The translations under genes were made by a program, and so were the position numbers. Shown piece by piece: positions 16,283-26,296 of a DNA stretch of 64,000 nucleotides; the stretch's first letter is position 1; each line of letters begins with the position of its first letter. The stretch spans positions 1 to 64,000 of the forward strand of contig NZ_JAGGNW010000013.1 in the NCBI RefSeq assembly GCF_018614875.1. Reading direction: 5' to 3'. Below the pieces are notes generated by a model that ran no database searches, had not been told where the DNA came from, and saw nothing but the letters and a program-made list of their open reading frames with translations. This DNA comes from Variovorax paradoxus (GTDB lineage: Bacteria > Pseudomonadota > Gammaproteobacteria > Burkholderiales > Burkholderiaceae_C).

Positions 16283-17293
16283 ATGAAAGCCATCGGCTAC
16301 TACCAATCCCTCCCCATCGACAACCCGGAGTCGCTGCAGGACATCGAACTGCCCGCGCCTGTGCCCGGCCCGCGCGACCTGCTGGTGCGCGTGAAGGCGA
16401 TCTCGGTCAATCCAGTCGACACCAAGGTGCGCCAGAACATGGCACCCGACGCCGGCCAGGCCAAGGTGCTGGGCTGGGACGCCGCGGGCACGGTGGAAGC
16501 CGTCGGCGCCGGGGTGAAGAATTTCAAGGTCGGCGACCGCGTCTACTACGCCGGCTCGATCGTGCGGCCCGGCACCAATTCGGAGCTGCACACGGTGGAC
16601 GAGCGCATCGCGGCGCTCGCTCCCAAGAGCCTCGACGATGCGCAGGCCGCGGCGCTGCCGCTGACCACCATCACCGCCTACGAGCTGCTGTTCGACCGCC
16701 TCCAGGTGCCGAAGAACGGCGGCACGGGCCAGACGCTGCTGGTCACCGGCGGGGCCGGTGGGGTGGGCTCGATCCTGATCCAGCTCGCGCGCCAGCTCAC
16801 GCAGCTGCGCGTGGTGGCCACGGCCTCGCGGGCCGAGACGCGGGCCTGGTGCCTGGCGCTCGGCGCCCACGCGGTCATCGATCATTCGAAGCCGCTCGCG
16901 GCGGAACTCAAGGCCGCGGGCATCGGCGAGGTCGACATGGTCGCGAGCCTGACGCAGACTGGCCAGCACTATGCGCAGATCATCGAAAGCCTGAAGCCCC
17001 AGGGCCAGCTCGCGGTGATCGATGACCTGCCGTCGCTCGACGCGATGCCGCTCAAGGCCAAGTGCATTTCGCTGCACTGGGAAATGATGTTCGCGCGCTC
17101 GCGCTTCGAAACGCCGGACATCGCCCGGCAGGGTGCGCTGCTGGCCGAGGTAGCCGCGCTGGTCGATGCGGGCCGCATCCGCACCACCGCGAACGCCAGC
17201 TTCGGCGCCATCAACGCGGCCAACCTCAGGAAGGCGCATGCACTGATCGAGAGCGGCAAGGCGCAGGGCAAGGTGGTGCTCGCGGGGTTCTGA
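16283..17293 (+). CDS. Zinc-binding alcohol dehydrogenase family / quinone oxidoreductase-like protein
   Basis: 336 residues. MDR-superfamily fold: N-terminal GroES-like domain (VKAISVNPVDTKVRQN, LGWDAAGTVEAVG), then a nucleotide domain with TLLVTGGAGGVGSILIQLARQL (AxxGVG motif). Lacks the clustered structural-zinc cysteines, so it belongs to the zeta-crystallin/NADPH:quinone or ZADH1-like branch despite the usual family name. Reduces quinones or activated alkenes with NADPH. Inferred to be controlled by the divergent LysR. Confidence 0.88.
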   Translation: MKAIGYYQSLPIDNPESLQDIELPAPVPGPRDLLVRVKAISVNPVDTKVRQNMAPDAGQAKVLGWDAAGTVEAVGAGVKNFKVGDRVYYAGSIVRPGTNSELHTVDERIAALAPKSLDDAQAAALPLTTITAYELLFDRLQVPKNGGTGQTLLVTGGAGGVGSILIQLARQLTQLRVVATASRAETRAWCLALGAHAVIDHSKPLAAELKAAGIGEVDMVASLTQTGQHYAQIIESLKPQGQLAVIDDLPSLDAMPLKAKCISLHWEMMFARSRFETPDIARQGALLAEVAALVDAGRIRTTANASFGAINAANLRKAHALIESGKAQGKVVLAGF

Positions 17294-17307
17294 GCACAAT
17301 CGGCCGC

Positions 17308-17874
17308 ATGGCCGACAGAATCCAACCCCCGATCGAATTCGAGACTCCGCGCCTGCGGCTGCGCCAATGGCTCGAGAGCGATCTCGCGCCATTTGCCGCG
17401 CTCGCGGCCGACCCGCAAGTCATGGCGTTCCTGCTGCCGGTTGCCACGCGGGCCGACAGCGATGCGCTGGCAGAACGCTTCAAGGCGCGCATCGCCGCGA
17501 GCGGCTGGGGCTTCTGGGCCGTCGAGCACAAGGATTCGGGCGAGTTCGCGGGATTCACGGGCCTGAACGCCCCGCTGGCAGCGCTGCCCTTTTCGCCCTG
17601 CGTCGAGATCGGCTGGCGCTTCGCGCGCAAGTGGTGGGGCCAGGGGCTCGCGACCGAGGCCGCGCGCGGTGCGCTGCAGATCGGCTTCGAGCGGCTCGGG
17701 CTCGACGAGATCGTGGCGTTCACGGCGCTCGGCAACCTGCGCTCGGCGGCGGTGATGGAACGCCTCGGCATGCGTGAAGACGCGGCCGGCGCTTTCGATC
17801 ACCCGGCCGTGCCCGAGGGGCACGCGCTGCGCCGGCACCGGCTCTTCCGAATCGGCCGTCCGCAGCAGCGCTAG
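17308..17874 (+). CDS. GNAT family N-acetyltransferase (RimJ/RimL type)
   Basis: 188 residues from the ATG at 17308 (MADRIQPPIEFETPRLRLRQW). The acetyl-CoA loop is WWGQGLATEAARGALQIGF and the C-terminal NLRSAAVMERLGMRE is typical of the Acetyltransf_3 subgroup, which modifies protein N-termini or small molecules. Fourteen bases after the oxidoreductase gene, so probably co-transcribed. Convergent with the next gene, 17 bases apart. Confidence 0.85.
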   Translation: MADRIQPPIEFETPRLRLRQWLESDLAPFAALAADPQVMAFLLPVATRADSDALAERFKARIAASGWGFWAVEHKDSGEFAGFTGLNAPLAALPFSPCVEIGWRFARKWWGQGLATEAARGALQIGFERLGLDEIVAFTALGNLRSAAVMERLGMREDAAGAFDHPAVPEGHALRRHRLFRIGRPQQR

Positions 17875-17891
17875 AGGCCGAGGCGAAGCGC

Positions 17892-19247
17892 CTACTGCGG
17901 CTTCGCGCGCGAGACGCGCCAGACCACGTTGCCCACGTCGTCGGCCACCAGCAGCGCGCCGTTCTTGTCGAGCGCCACGCCCACGGGCCGGCCCTGCGCC
18001 TTTTCGTCGGCGGTGAGGAACCCCGTCAGCACATCGATGGGCGGCCCGCTCGGCTTGCCGCCGATGAAGGGCACGAACACCACCTTGTAGCCCGACTTCG
18101 GCCTGCGGTTCCACGAGCCGTGCTCGCCGATGAAGGCGCCGCTCGCGAACTCGGGGGGCATGCCGCGGGCGTCCGAGAAGGCCAGCCCCAGGGGCGCGAC
18201 GTGCGAACCGAGCGCGTAGTCGGGCGCGATGGCCTTGGCCACCAGGTCGGGCTTCTGCGGCGTGACGCGCGCATCCACATGGCCGCCGTAGTAGCTCCAG
18301 GGCCAGCCGTAGAAGGCGCCGTCCTTCACCGAGCTCAGGTAGTCGGGCACCAGGTCGCTGCCGATTTCGTCGCGCTCGTTGACCACGGTCCACAGCGCCT
18401 TGGTTTCGGGCTCCCAGGCCAGGCCGTTGGGGTTGCGCAGGCCGCTCGCGAACAGTCGCTTCTCGCCGCTCTTCACGTCGACCTCCCAGATGGCGGCACG
18501 GCCTTCTTCGGCCGCGAGTCCGTTTTCGCCGATGTTGCTGTTGGAGCCGACCGTGACGTAAAGCCTGCTGCCGTCGGCATTGGCGATCACGTTCTTGGTC
18601 CAGTGGTGGTTGATGCCCGCAGGCAGCGGCGTGACCATTGTGGGCGTTGCGCTGACCGAGGTCTGGCCCTCGGTATAGGGCACCTTGACGAGCGCGTCGG
18701 CGTTGGCGATGAACAGCTCGCTGCCCACCAGCGCCATGCCGAAGGGCGAACTCAGGTTCGCCAGGAACACCTGCCGCAGCTCGGCCGCGCCATCTCCGTC
18801 GGCGTCGCGCAGCAGGGTGATGCGGTTGGGGCTCGGCACGTTGGCCCCGGCGCGGCCCATGACCTTGCCCATGATCCAGTTGCGGACCTTGCCCATCGGC
18901 CCGCTGCCGCCGTCGCTGCTGCCTTCGGGCTTGGGCGGCTTGTTGCTTTCGGCCACCAGCACGTCGCCGTTGGGCAGCGTGTAGACCCAGCGCGGATGGT
19001 CCAGCCCGCGCGCCAGCGCGTTCACGCGCAAGCCTTCGACGGCCTTGGGGGCGGCGGCGTCGGTCCAGCCGACCGCCGTTGCCACGTTGACGGTGGGGAT
19101 CATCGTCTTGTTGGGCGCGGCCAGTTGCGGCCGCGGTCCGGTCGTGGCGTCGGCGGGCAGCTTGGCGGCCTCGCCGCAGCCGGCCAGCGCCAGCGCCGCG
19201 GCCATGGAGGCCAGTGAAGAAGAAATGGCGATGCTCGGTACCTTCAT
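17892..19247 (-). CDS. Exported PQQ-type sugar (L-sorbosone) dehydrogenase-like lipoprotein
   Basis: 451 residues from the ATG at 19247. Signal peptide with lipobox LAGC near residue 24 ([23 protein letters not shown]), so a periplasm-facing lipoprotein. The rest is a six-bladed beta-propeller of the soluble aldose/L-sorbosone dehydrogenase family: [73 protein letters not shown] and GEHGSWNRR. The family oxidises sugars with PQQ. The frame stays open further upstream over alaX on the other strand, but the lipoprotein signal fixes the start. No PQQ synthesis genes are nearby. Confidence 0.87.
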   Translation of the reverse strand: MKVPSIAISSSLASMAAALALAGCGEAAKLPADATTGPRPQLAAPNKTMIPTVNVATAVGWTDAAAPKAVEGLRVNALARGLDHPRWVYTLPNGDVLVAESNKPPKPEGSSDGGSGPMGKVRNWIMGKVMGRAGANVPSPNRITLLRDADGDGAAELRQVFLANLSSPFGMALVGSELFIANADALVKVPYTEGQTSVSATPTMVTPLPAGINHHWTKNVIANADGSRLYVTVGSNSNIGENGLAAEEGRAAIWEVDVKSGEKRLFASGLRNPNGLAWEPETKALWTVVNERDEIGSDLVPDYLSSVKDGAFYGWPWSYYGGHVDARVTPQKPDLVAKAIAPDYALGSHVAPLGLAFSDARGMPPEFASGAFIGEHGSWNRRPKSGYKVVFVPFIGGKPSGPPIDVLTGFLTADEKAQGRPVGVALDKNGALLVADDVGNVVWRVSRAKPQ

Positions 19248-19391
19248 TCGCTCTCCTTGGTTGCAGCGGCACGAGGGCCGCATCCGGACAGACAGACGAA
19301 TCATGCGGACGGCGCCGCCATGGGCTGTCGGCCATGGGCGCTTTTTGGCGTGGGCGCACCCCATTCGCGCATCGCCGCTACCATCGGCCGC

Positions 19392-20141
19392 ATGACCGAC
19401 GACCTGTTCCGCGCCGACGCCTACCTGCGCACCTGCGAAGCCCGCATCCTGCGCATCGACGACACCGGCATCGTGCTGGACCGCACCGTGTTCTATCCGC
19501 TGGGCGGCGGGCAGGCCGGCGACACCGGCGTGCTGGCATTGGCCGACGGCCGCGAAGTCGTCATTGCCGACACCCGCAAGGCGAAGAACGAGGAAGGCCA
19601 GCCCACCTCCGAATTCGTCCATGTGCCGGCGCTCGGGCAGGCCGAACTGCTCGGCGCGCTGGAAGCCGGCGCCGCCGTGACCGCGCGCCTCGACTGGGAG
19701 CGCCGCCACCGGCTGATGCGTTTCCATACTGCGAGCCATCTGCTGTGCCACCTGGTGCCGGTACCGGTGAACGGCTGCTCGATCACGCCCGACTACGCGC
19801 GCATCGACTTCCACATGACCGACCCGCTCGACAAGGAAGCGCTGACGGCGGGCCTCGCCCGGCTGGTGGAAGCCGCGCATCCGCTGGCCGTAGGCGCCAT
19901 CAGCGACGAGGAGCTCGACGCCAATCCGGCCCTGGTGAAGAGCATGAGCGTGCAGCCGCCGCGCGGCACGGGCACGGTGCGCACCATCCGCATCGGCGGC
20001 GAGGGCGATGCGCAGATCGACTTCCAGCCCTGCGGCGGCACGCATGTTGCAAACACCGCGGAGATCGGCGCGGTGGTGGTCACCAAGATCGAGAAAAAGA
20101 GCGCCAACAGCCGCCGCGTGGTGCTGGGCTGGGCCGCCTGA
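19392..20141 (+). CDS. AlaX-type alanyl-tRNA editing protein
   Basis: 249 residues starting [20 protein letters not shown]. Stand-alone relative of the AlaRS editing domain: [13 protein letters not shown] in the N-part and the zinc/catalytic [12 protein letters not shown] (HxxxH) and [13 protein letters not shown] (CxxxH) in the editing domain. It hydrolyses Ser- or Gly-tRNA(Ala) to keep translation accurate. Length matches AlaXp-II/III types. Monocistronic between divergent and codirectional neighbours. Confidence 0.88.
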   Translation: MTDDLFRADAYLRTCEARILRIDDTGIVLDRTVFYPLGGGQAGDTGVLALADGREVVIADTRKAKNEEGQPTSEFVHVPALGQAELLGALEAGAAVTARLDWERRHRLMRFHTASHLLCHLVPVPVNGCSITPDYARIDFHMTDPLDKEALTAGLARLVEAAHPLAVGAISDEELDANPALVKSMSVQPPRGTGTVRTIRIGGEGDAQIDFQPCGGTHVANTAEIGAVVVTKIEKKSANSRRVVLGWAA

Positions 20142-20193
20142 ACTGTCGCAACCCTCCGGAACTTCGCACCGCTCCCCTGCTCCGACTGACGGC

Positions 20194-22422
20194 ATGATCT
20201 TTTCCCGCTTTCATCCAGCTACCTTTCTGGTAGCAGCCGCCGCAGCCTGCATGCCGGCCGCGGCCCAGTTGGCATCCAAGCAGGGGGCTGTGGTCACCAC
20301 CCCCCACGTGCGCGCCGAACTGGTGGCGCATGCGCCCGAAGGCGTTTCGCCGGGCGCACCGGTCTGGGTCGGGCTGCAGATCACCCACCAGCCCGAGTGG
20401 CACACCTACTGGAAGAACGCCGGCGATTCCGGCCTGCCCACCGAGCTGAACTGGACGCTGCCGAGCGGCGTGGCGGCCGGCGACATTGCATGGCCGGTGC
20501 CCCGCAAGATTCCCGTCGGCAATCTGGCCAACTACGGCTACGAAGGCGCCGTGCTGCTGCCGGTGCCGCTCGAGGTGTCGAGCAACTTCAAGCCGCCGCT
20601 GGCCCTTGGCACCGGCGCATCGACGCTCGACGTCCGGCTCAAGGCCAGCTGGCTGGTGTGCCGCAAGGAATGCATCCCCGAGGAAGGCGAGTTCACCCTC
20701 GCGCTGCCGCTGCAGGGCTCGACCGCGCTGCACAAGGCCGAGTTCGACGCGGCCCAGGCCGCGCAGCCGCAGCCGCTGGCCAAGCCGGGCGCCGTGGAGG
20801 TCAGCGGCAACAGCCTGAAGGTGCGCCTCGAGGGCCTGCCCGCCTCGGCGCACGGCAAGACCCTGGGCTTCTTCCCTGAAATACCCGAGCTGATCCGCAC
20901 CGCCGCGGAGCCGGGCAAGGACTGGGCCCAAAGCTGGCAAGGCGGCACCTGGACCGCCACGCTGCCGCTGGCCGACCAGCGCAGCGCCAGCCCGACGACC
21001 TTGCCGCTGGTGGTGGCCCTGGCCGAGCCCGACCGGCAGCCGGGCCAGCCGATGGCCTGGCGCGCCGAAGCGCCGGTCAGCGGCGCCTGGCCCGCGGCGA
21101 CTGCCGTGCCGCGCGGCGAAGTGTCGCCCGCGCTGCAGGCCGCGCTCGCCGCCAACGCAGCGAATGCGGCAAATGCCGCCGCATCGACATCGCCCACCGA
21201 CCTGCCGCCCCAACCTGCCGGCACCTTCATCGTCGCGTTGCTGGGCGCCCTGCTGGGCGGCCTGCTGCTGAACCTCATGCCTTGCGTGTTCCCGATCCTC
21301 GCGATCAAGGTGCTGGGCTTCGCGCGGCAGGCCGGCAACCGCAGCGCGCACCGCACCGCAGGCCTGGCCTACACCGCCGGCGTGATGCTCTCTGTGCTGG
21401 CGCTGGGCGGCGCCATGCTGGCGCTGCGCGCGGCGGGCACCCAGCTCGGCTGGGGCTTCCAGCTGCAATCGCCGGCCGTGGTGGCGGTGCTGGCGGCGCT
21501 GTTCACGCTGATCGGGCTCAACCTCGTGGGCGTGTTCGAGTTCGGCCGCGCGGCGCCCTCGTCCATGTGTTCGGCGCAGGCCCGGCATCCCATCGCCAAC
21601 GACTTTCTTTCGGGCGTGCTGGCCGTGGTGATCGCCTCGCCCTGCACCGCGCCGTTCATGGGCGTTTCGCTCGGCTTTGCCATCGGGCTTCCCGCCACCC
21701 AGGCCCTGCTGCTGTTCGCCGCGCTCGGCCTTGGCCTGGCGCTGCCGTACCTGGTGGCCGGCTTCATCCCGGCCGTGGCGCTGCTGCTGCCCAAGCCCGG
21801 CCCCTGGATGAACACGCTGCGCCGGCTGCTGGCGTTTCCGATGTTCGCCACCGTGGCCTGGCTGGTCTGGGTGCTGGGCCAGCAAAGCGGCATCGACGGC
21901 GCGGGCACGCTGCTCGCGCTGCTGGTGTGCATGGCCGCCATCGTCTGGGCGCTGACGCTGCGCGGCCGCACGCGGCTGGTCATCGCCACGGTGCTGGTCG
22001 CCTTCACCGCGGTGCTCACCGCCGCCATCGGACGCAACGTGCTGCAGATGGTGGAGCCGGCAAAGCTCGCGGCCGGCGCCAGCCAGCGCTGGCAGCCGTG
22101 GTCGGCCGAGCGCGTGGCCGACCTCACGGGCGCCGGCCGGCCGGTGTTCATCGACTTCACGGCCGCCTGGTGCGTGACTTGCCAGTACAACAAGAAGACC
22201 ACGCTCGCGGATGCCGAGCTGCTGGCCGACTTCGACAGCAAGAAGGTCGCGATGCTGCGTGCCGACTGGACGCGCCGCGACCCCGCCATCACCGCCGCGC
22301 TGACCGCGCTCGGACGCGGCGGCGTGCCGTTGTATGTGCTGCAGGCGCCCGGCAAGGCGCCGGTCGTGCTGACCGAGATCCTGGGCAAGGACGAGGTGCG
22401 CGCGGCGCTTGCCGCGCTTTGA
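20194..22422 (+). CDS. dsbD: DsbD-family thiol:disulfide interchange protein (ScsB-like)
   Basis: 742 residues. Signal peptide ([21 protein letters not shown]), then a large N-terminal DsbD-alpha-like domain with the paired cysteine segment [14 protein letters not shown] near residue 155. About eight membrane helices occupy roughly residues 345-625, carrying the two membrane cysteines in [18 protein letters not shown] and [12 protein letters not shown]-terminal thioredoxin domain has WCVTC (C660-C663). It moves electrons from cytoplasmic thioredoxin to periplasmic substrates. The long N-domain fits the ScsB/COG4233+COG4232 branch rather than E. coli DsbD. The following redoxin is a likely partner. 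Confidence 0.9.
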   Translation: MIFSRFHPATFLVAAAAACMPAAAQLASKQGAVVTTPHVRAELVAHAPEGVSPGAPVWVGLQITHQPEWHTYWKNAGDSGLPTELNWTLPSGVAAGDIAWPVPRKIPVGNLANYGYEGAVLLPVPLEVSSNFKPPLALGTGASTLDVRLKASWLVCRKECIPEEGEFTLALPLQGSTALHKAEFDAAQAAQPQPLAKPGAVEVSGNSLKVRLEGLPASAHGKTLGFFPEIPELIRTAAEPGKDWAQSWQGGTWTATLPLADQRSASPTTLPLVVALAEPDRQPGQPMAWRAEAPVSGAWPAATAVPRGEVSPALQAALAANAANAANAAASTSPTDLPPQPAGTFIVALLGALLGGLLLNLMPCVFPILAIKVLGFARQAGNRSAHRTAGLAYTAGVMLSVLALGGAMLALRAAGTQLGWGFQLQSPAVVAVLAALFTLIGLNLVGVFEFGRAAPSSMCSAQARHPIANDFLSGVLAVVIASPCTAPFMGVSLGFAIGLPATQALLLFAALGLGLALPYLVAGFIPAVALLLPKPGPWMNTLRRLLAFPMFATVAWLVWVLGQQSGIDGAGTLLALLVCMAAIVWALTLRGRTRLVIATVLVAFTAVLTAAIGRNVLQMVEPAKLAAGASQRWQPWSAERVADLTGAGRPVFIDFTAAWCVTCQYNKKTTLADAELLADFDSKKVAMLRADWTRRDPAITAALTALGRGGVPLYVLQAPGKAPVVLTEILGKDEVRAALAAL

Positions 22423-22430
22423 CCCCCAGC

Positions 22431-22447
22431 GTGACATGGGTTGTCAC
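22431..22447. promoter_or_regulatory. Dyad GTGACA-N5-TGTCAC upstream of the redoxin gene
   Basis: A perfect 6-5-6 inverted repeat begins nine bases after the dsbD stop and 68 bases before the redoxin start. The right half followed by CTCTAA near 22466 also resembles an ECF-sigma promoter layout (TGTCAC around -35). It could be an operator, a promoter or chance. Confidence 0.3.
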
Positions 22448-22514
22448 ATGCACATGAGAAAAGCACTCTAAGCTGTCGCCGTTGTTCGTTTTTTCTTTGG
22501 AGTTCCAGCTGGCC

Positions 22515-23207
22515 ATGTCACTTTCGCCATCGTCCGACTCGCGTTCCATTCGCGCCGCGCGCCATGCCCGCGCCGCCCTCAGCCGGGCCTCGCGCCGCGC
22601 CGTGGTGGCTGCCGCCGTGGCCCTGGGCGCCACCTTCCTGATGGGCAACCACGCCTTCGCCGCGCCCGCCGTGGGCCAGCAGGCGCCCGACTTCGTTGCA
22701 GTGGACACCAGCGGCGCCAAGCACAAGCTGTCCGACTTCGCCGGCAAGTTCGTGGTGCTCGAATGGACCAACCCGGGCTGCCCCTTCGTGCGCAAGCACT
22801 ACAACAGCGGCAACATGCCCGCCACGCAGAAGGCGGCCACGGCGCAGGGCGTGGTCTGGCTTTCGGTCAATTCCACCGAACGCGCGGCCAGCGACTACCT
22901 GCAGCCCGCCGCGTTCGACGCATGGATGAAGTCGCAGAAGGCCGCGCCCACCGCCGTGCTGATGGACGAAGACGGCGTGATCGGCCAGGCCTACGGCGCA
23001 CGCACCACGCCGCACATCTTCATCATCGACCCCAAGGGCATGCTGGTGTATGCCGGCGGCATCGACAGCATCGCATCGGCGCGGCCGGACGACATCAAGG
23101 CCGCGACCAACTACGTGAACCAGGCGCTGGGCGAAGCCTTCGGCGGCAAGCCGATCTCGACGGCCTCGACGCGGCCCTACGGCTGCTCGGTGAAGTACAA
23201 GAGCTGA
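22515..23207 (+). CDS. Exported thioredoxin-fold redoxin (peroxiredoxin-like)
   Basis: 230 residues. A Tat-like or long Sec signal (residues 1-45, ending NHAFAAPA) precedes an AhpC/TSA-type domain beginning VGQQAPDFVAVDTSG. The single active-site cysteine is in WTNPGCPFVRKHY (C89), and RTTPHIFIIDPKG supplies the cis-proline. It has no resolving Cys next to C89; a second Cys near the C-terminus (YGCSVKYKS) is the only other candidate. Probably reduces periplasmic peroxides or thiols using electrons from the upstream DsbD. An alternative start at 22482 would only extend the leader. Confidence 0.83.
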   Translation: MSLSPSSDSRSIRAARHARAALSRASRRAVVAAAVALGATFLMGNHAFAAPAVGQQAPDFVAVDTSGAKHKLSDFAGKFVVLEWTNPGCPFVRKHYNSGNMPATQKAATAQGVVWLSVNSTERAASDYLQPAAFDAWMKSQKAAPTAVLMDEDGVIGQAYGARTTPHIFIIDPKGMLVYAGGIDSIASARPDDIKAATNYVNQALGEAFGGKPISTASTRPYGCSVKYKS

Positions 23208-23309
23208 CAACGAAGTCGGCAGTGACAGGTACCTGACTCGCGCGGTCAGGCAGCGGTCGGGAACCCCGGCCTACCCTTGGCGAATTACATCGCCCAAGGG
23301 GACAACGAG

Positions 23310-24665
23310 ATGAATCCTGCGCACTCCGCCGCGCAACCGGGCACGGCCGCCCGCGCCTCTTCTTCAGGCACCGCCACTGCCGCCTCCTCCTCGAAATTCG
23401 CCACCGTCCTGCGCGTGACCGGCGGCAATTTCATGGAGATGTTCGACTTCTTCCTGTTCGGCTTCTATGCCACGCAGATCTCGAAGGCGTTCTTCCCCGC
23501 GGGCGACGAGTTCGCCTCGCTGATGCTGACCTTCATGACCTTCGGCGCGGGCTTCCTGATGCGGCCGCTGGGCGCGATCTTCCTGGGCGCCTACGTCGAC
23601 CGCGTGGGCCGCCGCAAGGGCCTGATCGTCACGCTCGCGCTGATGGCGCTCGGCACGCTGCTCATTGCCTGCGTGCCGGCTTACGCCACGATCGGCTTCG
23701 CGGCGCCGCTGCTGGTGCTGGTCGGGCGGCTGCTGCAGGGCTTCTCGGCCGGCGTGGAGCTGGGTGGCGTCTCGGTCTACCTGTCCGAGATGGCCACGCC
23801 GGGCCGCAAGGGCTTCTATGTGAGCTGGCAATCGGCCAGCCAGCAGGTGGCGATCGTGGTGGCGGCAGCGCTCGGCTACTGGCTCAACGTGACCTTCACC
23901 TCGCAGGAGATCGGCGACTTCTACTGGCGCATTCCGTTCTTCGTCGGCTGCCTGATCGTGCCGGTGCTGTTCGTCATCCGCCGTTCGCTGCAGGAGACCG
24001 AGGAGTTCATGGCGCGCAAGCACCGGCCCGATGCGCGCGAGATCTTCCAGTCGATGGTGGCCAACTGGGGCCTCGTGGTCGCCGGGATGATGCTGGTGTC
24101 GATGACCACTGTGTCGTTCTACCTGATCACGGTCTACACGCCCACCTTCGGCAAGTCGGTGCTGCACCTGAGCACCACCGATGCGCTGGTCGTCACGCTG
24201 TGCGTGGCCATTTCGAACTTCATCTGGCTGCCGGTCATGGGCGCGCTGTCGGACCGCGTGGGCCGCAAGCCGCTGCTGATCCTGTTCACGGCACTGACCA
24301 TCCTCACCGCGTACCCGTCGCTCAAGTGGCTGGTCGGCGCGCCGAGCTTTGCGCGCATGCTGGAGGTGGAGCTCTGGCTGTCGTTCCTCTATGCGAGCTA
24401 CAACGGCGCGATGGTGGTGGCGCTCACCGAGGTGATGCCGGTCAACGTGCGCACCGCCGGTTTCTCGCTGGCCTACAGCCTTGCCACGGCGCTGTTCGGC
24501 GGCTTCACGCCGGCCATTGCCACCGGCCTGATCGAGATGACCGGCGACAAGGGCGCGCCGGGCCTGTGGATGACGGCCGCCGCCATCTGCGGGCTGACGG
24601 CGACGCTGATGCTGTACCGGCGCAACGTGAACCCGGCGGATGCGCGGCGCGTGCCGATGGTCTAG
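23310..24665 (+). CDS. MFS metabolite:proton symporter (citrate/tricarballylate type)
   Basis: 451 residues, twelve membrane helices. The ATG at 23310 follows AAGGGG and precedes a Ser/Ala-rich cytoplasmic start. MFS loops [10 protein letters not shown] and LSDRVGRKP follow helices 2 and 8, and [19 protein letters not shown] and [19 protein letters not shown] are typical of the metabolite:H+ symporter (TcuC/CitA/ProP-like) family. It imports a carboxylate with protons. No catabolic genes lie beside it; the neighbours are redoxin and hemE. Confidence 0.87.
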   Translation: MNPAHSAAQPGTAARASSSGTATAASSSKFATVLRVTGGNFMEMFDFFLFGFYATQISKAFFPAGDEFASLMLTFMTFGAGFLMRPLGAIFLGAYVDRVGRRKGLIVTLALMALGTLLIACVPAYATIGFAAPLLVLVGRLLQGFSAGVELGGVSVYLSEMATPGRKGFYVSWQSASQQVAIVVAAALGYWLNVTFTSQEIGDFYWRIPFFVGCLIVPVLFVIRRSLQETEEFMARKHRPDAREIFQSMVANWGLVVAGMMLVSMTTVSFYLITVYTPTFGKSVLHLSTTDALVVTLCVAISNFIWLPVMGALSDRVGRKPLLILFTALTILTAYPSLKWLVGAPSFARMLEVELWLSFLYASYNGAMVVALTEVMPVNVRTAGFSLAYSLATALFGGFTPAIATGLIEMTGDKGAPGLWMTAAAICGLTATLMLYRRNVNPADARRVPMV

Positions 24666-24712
24666 AAAAGCCTGCTCCTGGCCTCGGCGTGGTGCCCTGC
24701 GACAATCGGCGG

Positions 24713-25825
24713 ATGCCCTTCGCCCCCTTGCAAAACGACACTTTCCTGCGGGCCTGCTGGCGCCAGGCCACCGACCACACGCCCGTCTGGCTCATGCGCC
24801 AGGCCGGGCGCTACCTGCCCGAGTACGTGGCCACCCGTGCCAAGGCCGGCAGCTTCATGGGGCTGGCGACCAACACCGACTACGCCACCGAGGTCACGCT
24901 GCAGCCGCTCGCGCGCTATCCGCTCGATGCCGCCATTCTGTTCTCCGACATCCTCACCGTGCCCGACGCCATGGGGCTGGGCCTGTCGTTCGAGGCCGGC
25001 GAAGGCCCGCGCTTCGCGCGCCCGGTGCGCGACGAAGCGGCCGTCGCGGCGCTCGAGGTGCCCGACATGGCGAAGCTGCGCTATGTGTTCGACGCCGTGA
25101 CCTCGATCCGCAAGGCGCTCGACGGCCGCGTGCCGCTGATCGGCTTCTCGGGCAGCCCCTGGACGCTGGCCTGCTACATGGTGGAAGGCGCGGGCTCCAG
25201 CGACTACCGGCTCGTGAAGGGCATGCTCTACGGCCGCCCCGACCTGATGCACCGCCTGCTCGCGGTCAACGCCGATTCGGTGGCCACTTATCTCAATGCG
25301 CAGATCGACGCCGGCGCGCAGGCCGTGATGGTGTTCGACAGCTGGGGCGGCGTGCTGGCCGACGGCGCCTTCCAGGAATTCAGCCTCGCCTACACGGCGC
25401 GCGTGCTGGCCGGCCTGAAGCGCCACGGCGCCGACGGCCAACCCGTGCCGCGCATCGTCTTCACCAAGGGCGGCGGCCCGTGGCTCGAGGCGATGCGCGC
25501 GCTCGACTGCGAAGTGCTCGGCGTCGACTGGACCGTGAACCTCTCGGCCGCGCGCCGCCTGGTCGGCGAAGGCATCGACGACCAGGCCAAGGCCCTGCAA
25601 GGCAACATCGACCCCAACGTGCTGTTCGCGCCGCCCGCGCAGATCGAGGCCGAGGTGGCGAAGGTGCTGCAGGCTTTCGGCAAGCCGCACACCGATCCCG
25701 ATGCCAAGGGCCCGACCCACATCTTCAATCTGGGCCACGGCATCAGCCAGTTCACGCCGCCGGACCATGTGGCGGCGCTGGTGCAGGCCGTGCACGCACA
25801 ATCGCGCGCCCTTCGAAAAAGTTAA
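24713..25825 (+). CDS. hemE: Uroporphyrinogen decarboxylase
   Basis: 370 residues, full length. Catalyses the four decarboxylations of uroporphyrinogen III to coproporphyrinogen III in haem synthesis, in the cytoplasm. Conserved segments: [15 protein letters not shown] near residue 23, [16 protein letters not shown] near 76 with the catalytic Asp, [24 protein letters not shown] and [14 protein letters not shown] near the C-terminus. The ATG at 24713 is the natural start. Followed by an AT-rich gap with DnaA boxes, then priA. Confidence 0.97.
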   Translation: MPFAPLQNDTFLRACWRQATDHTPVWLMRQAGRYLPEYVATRAKAGSFMGLATNTDYATEVTLQPLARYPLDAAILFSDILTVPDAMGLGLSFEAGEGPRFARPVRDEAAVAALEVPDMAKLRYVFDAVTSIRKALDGRVPLIGFSGSPWTLACYMVEGAGSSDYRLVKGMLYGRPDLMHRLLAVNADSVATYLNAQIDAGAQAVMVFDSWGGVLADGAFQEFSLAYTARVLAGLKRHGADGQPVPRIVFTKGGGPWLEAMRALDCEVLGVDWTVNLSAARRLVGEGIDDQAKALQGNIDPNVLFAPPAQIEAEVAKVLQAFGKPHTDPDAKGPTHIFNLGHGISQFTPPDHVAALVQAVHAQSRALRKS

Positions 25826-26296
25826 ACACAGTTAACCGGGCGGCGGACCCGCGCAGCGCGCGTGGCCTGAAAATCGATTCGCAGCCGTTTGTCAAGCATA
25901 AAAACGGTGTAGGAAGCCGGACTTATGCACAAAACATGTGTTGCACTGCGCAAGATTATCTGAAGTGCTCCCCTCTTTGCTCCTAAACAAATAGCGACGC
26001 CAAGTTGTTGATTTATATAGGAATTGAACTTTGCTTTTTTTAAGGGCAATCCAGCCGGACGCTTGATTCTCAAGGCTCCCCGGCGTGTCGGGCCTTGTTG
26101 TCAACAAAGTTATCCACAGAAACTCTGGATGACTCTCAAAGCTCTGAAAAATCAACGACTTAAGCGCTTTTGTTCAAAGTCGCATTAACAAACCCTGCCA
26201 ACGAGGACGCCCATTCCCACCGTCAGCCCCGCCCCGGAAACGGCAGCAACGCCAGCGGCCAGCCCCAGCGCGGCGCCAACGAGCGCGCCCGCCGCG
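25826..26296. other. AT-rich hemE-priA gap with DnaA boxes
   Basis: 471 bases without a gene. It contains a perfect DnaA box TTATCCACA (26110-26118) and a second box TTATGCACA (25923-25931), which also fits the TTATNCACA consensus. Between them is the most AT-rich stretch of the gap (about 25981-26045, including GATTTATATAGG and an eight-T run). Boxes flanking an AT-rich block are what an origin or a DnaA-controlled promoter looks like. hemE borders oriC in Caulobacter and Rickettsia. No dnaA, dnaN or parAB lies in the window, so origin function is unproven. Confidence 0.45.

Noticed and set aside
19248..20195. N-terminal extension of the sorbosone-dehydrogenase-like protein over alaX
   Set aside because: The lipoprotein signal peptide fixes the start at 19247, and the plus strand of this part encodes AlaX with its zinc motifs.
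25986..26010. Shared 15-mer CGACGCCAAGTTGTT at 25995 and again at 55984
   Set aside because: The second copy is inside the ntrX coding end and there is no further similarity; taken as chance.
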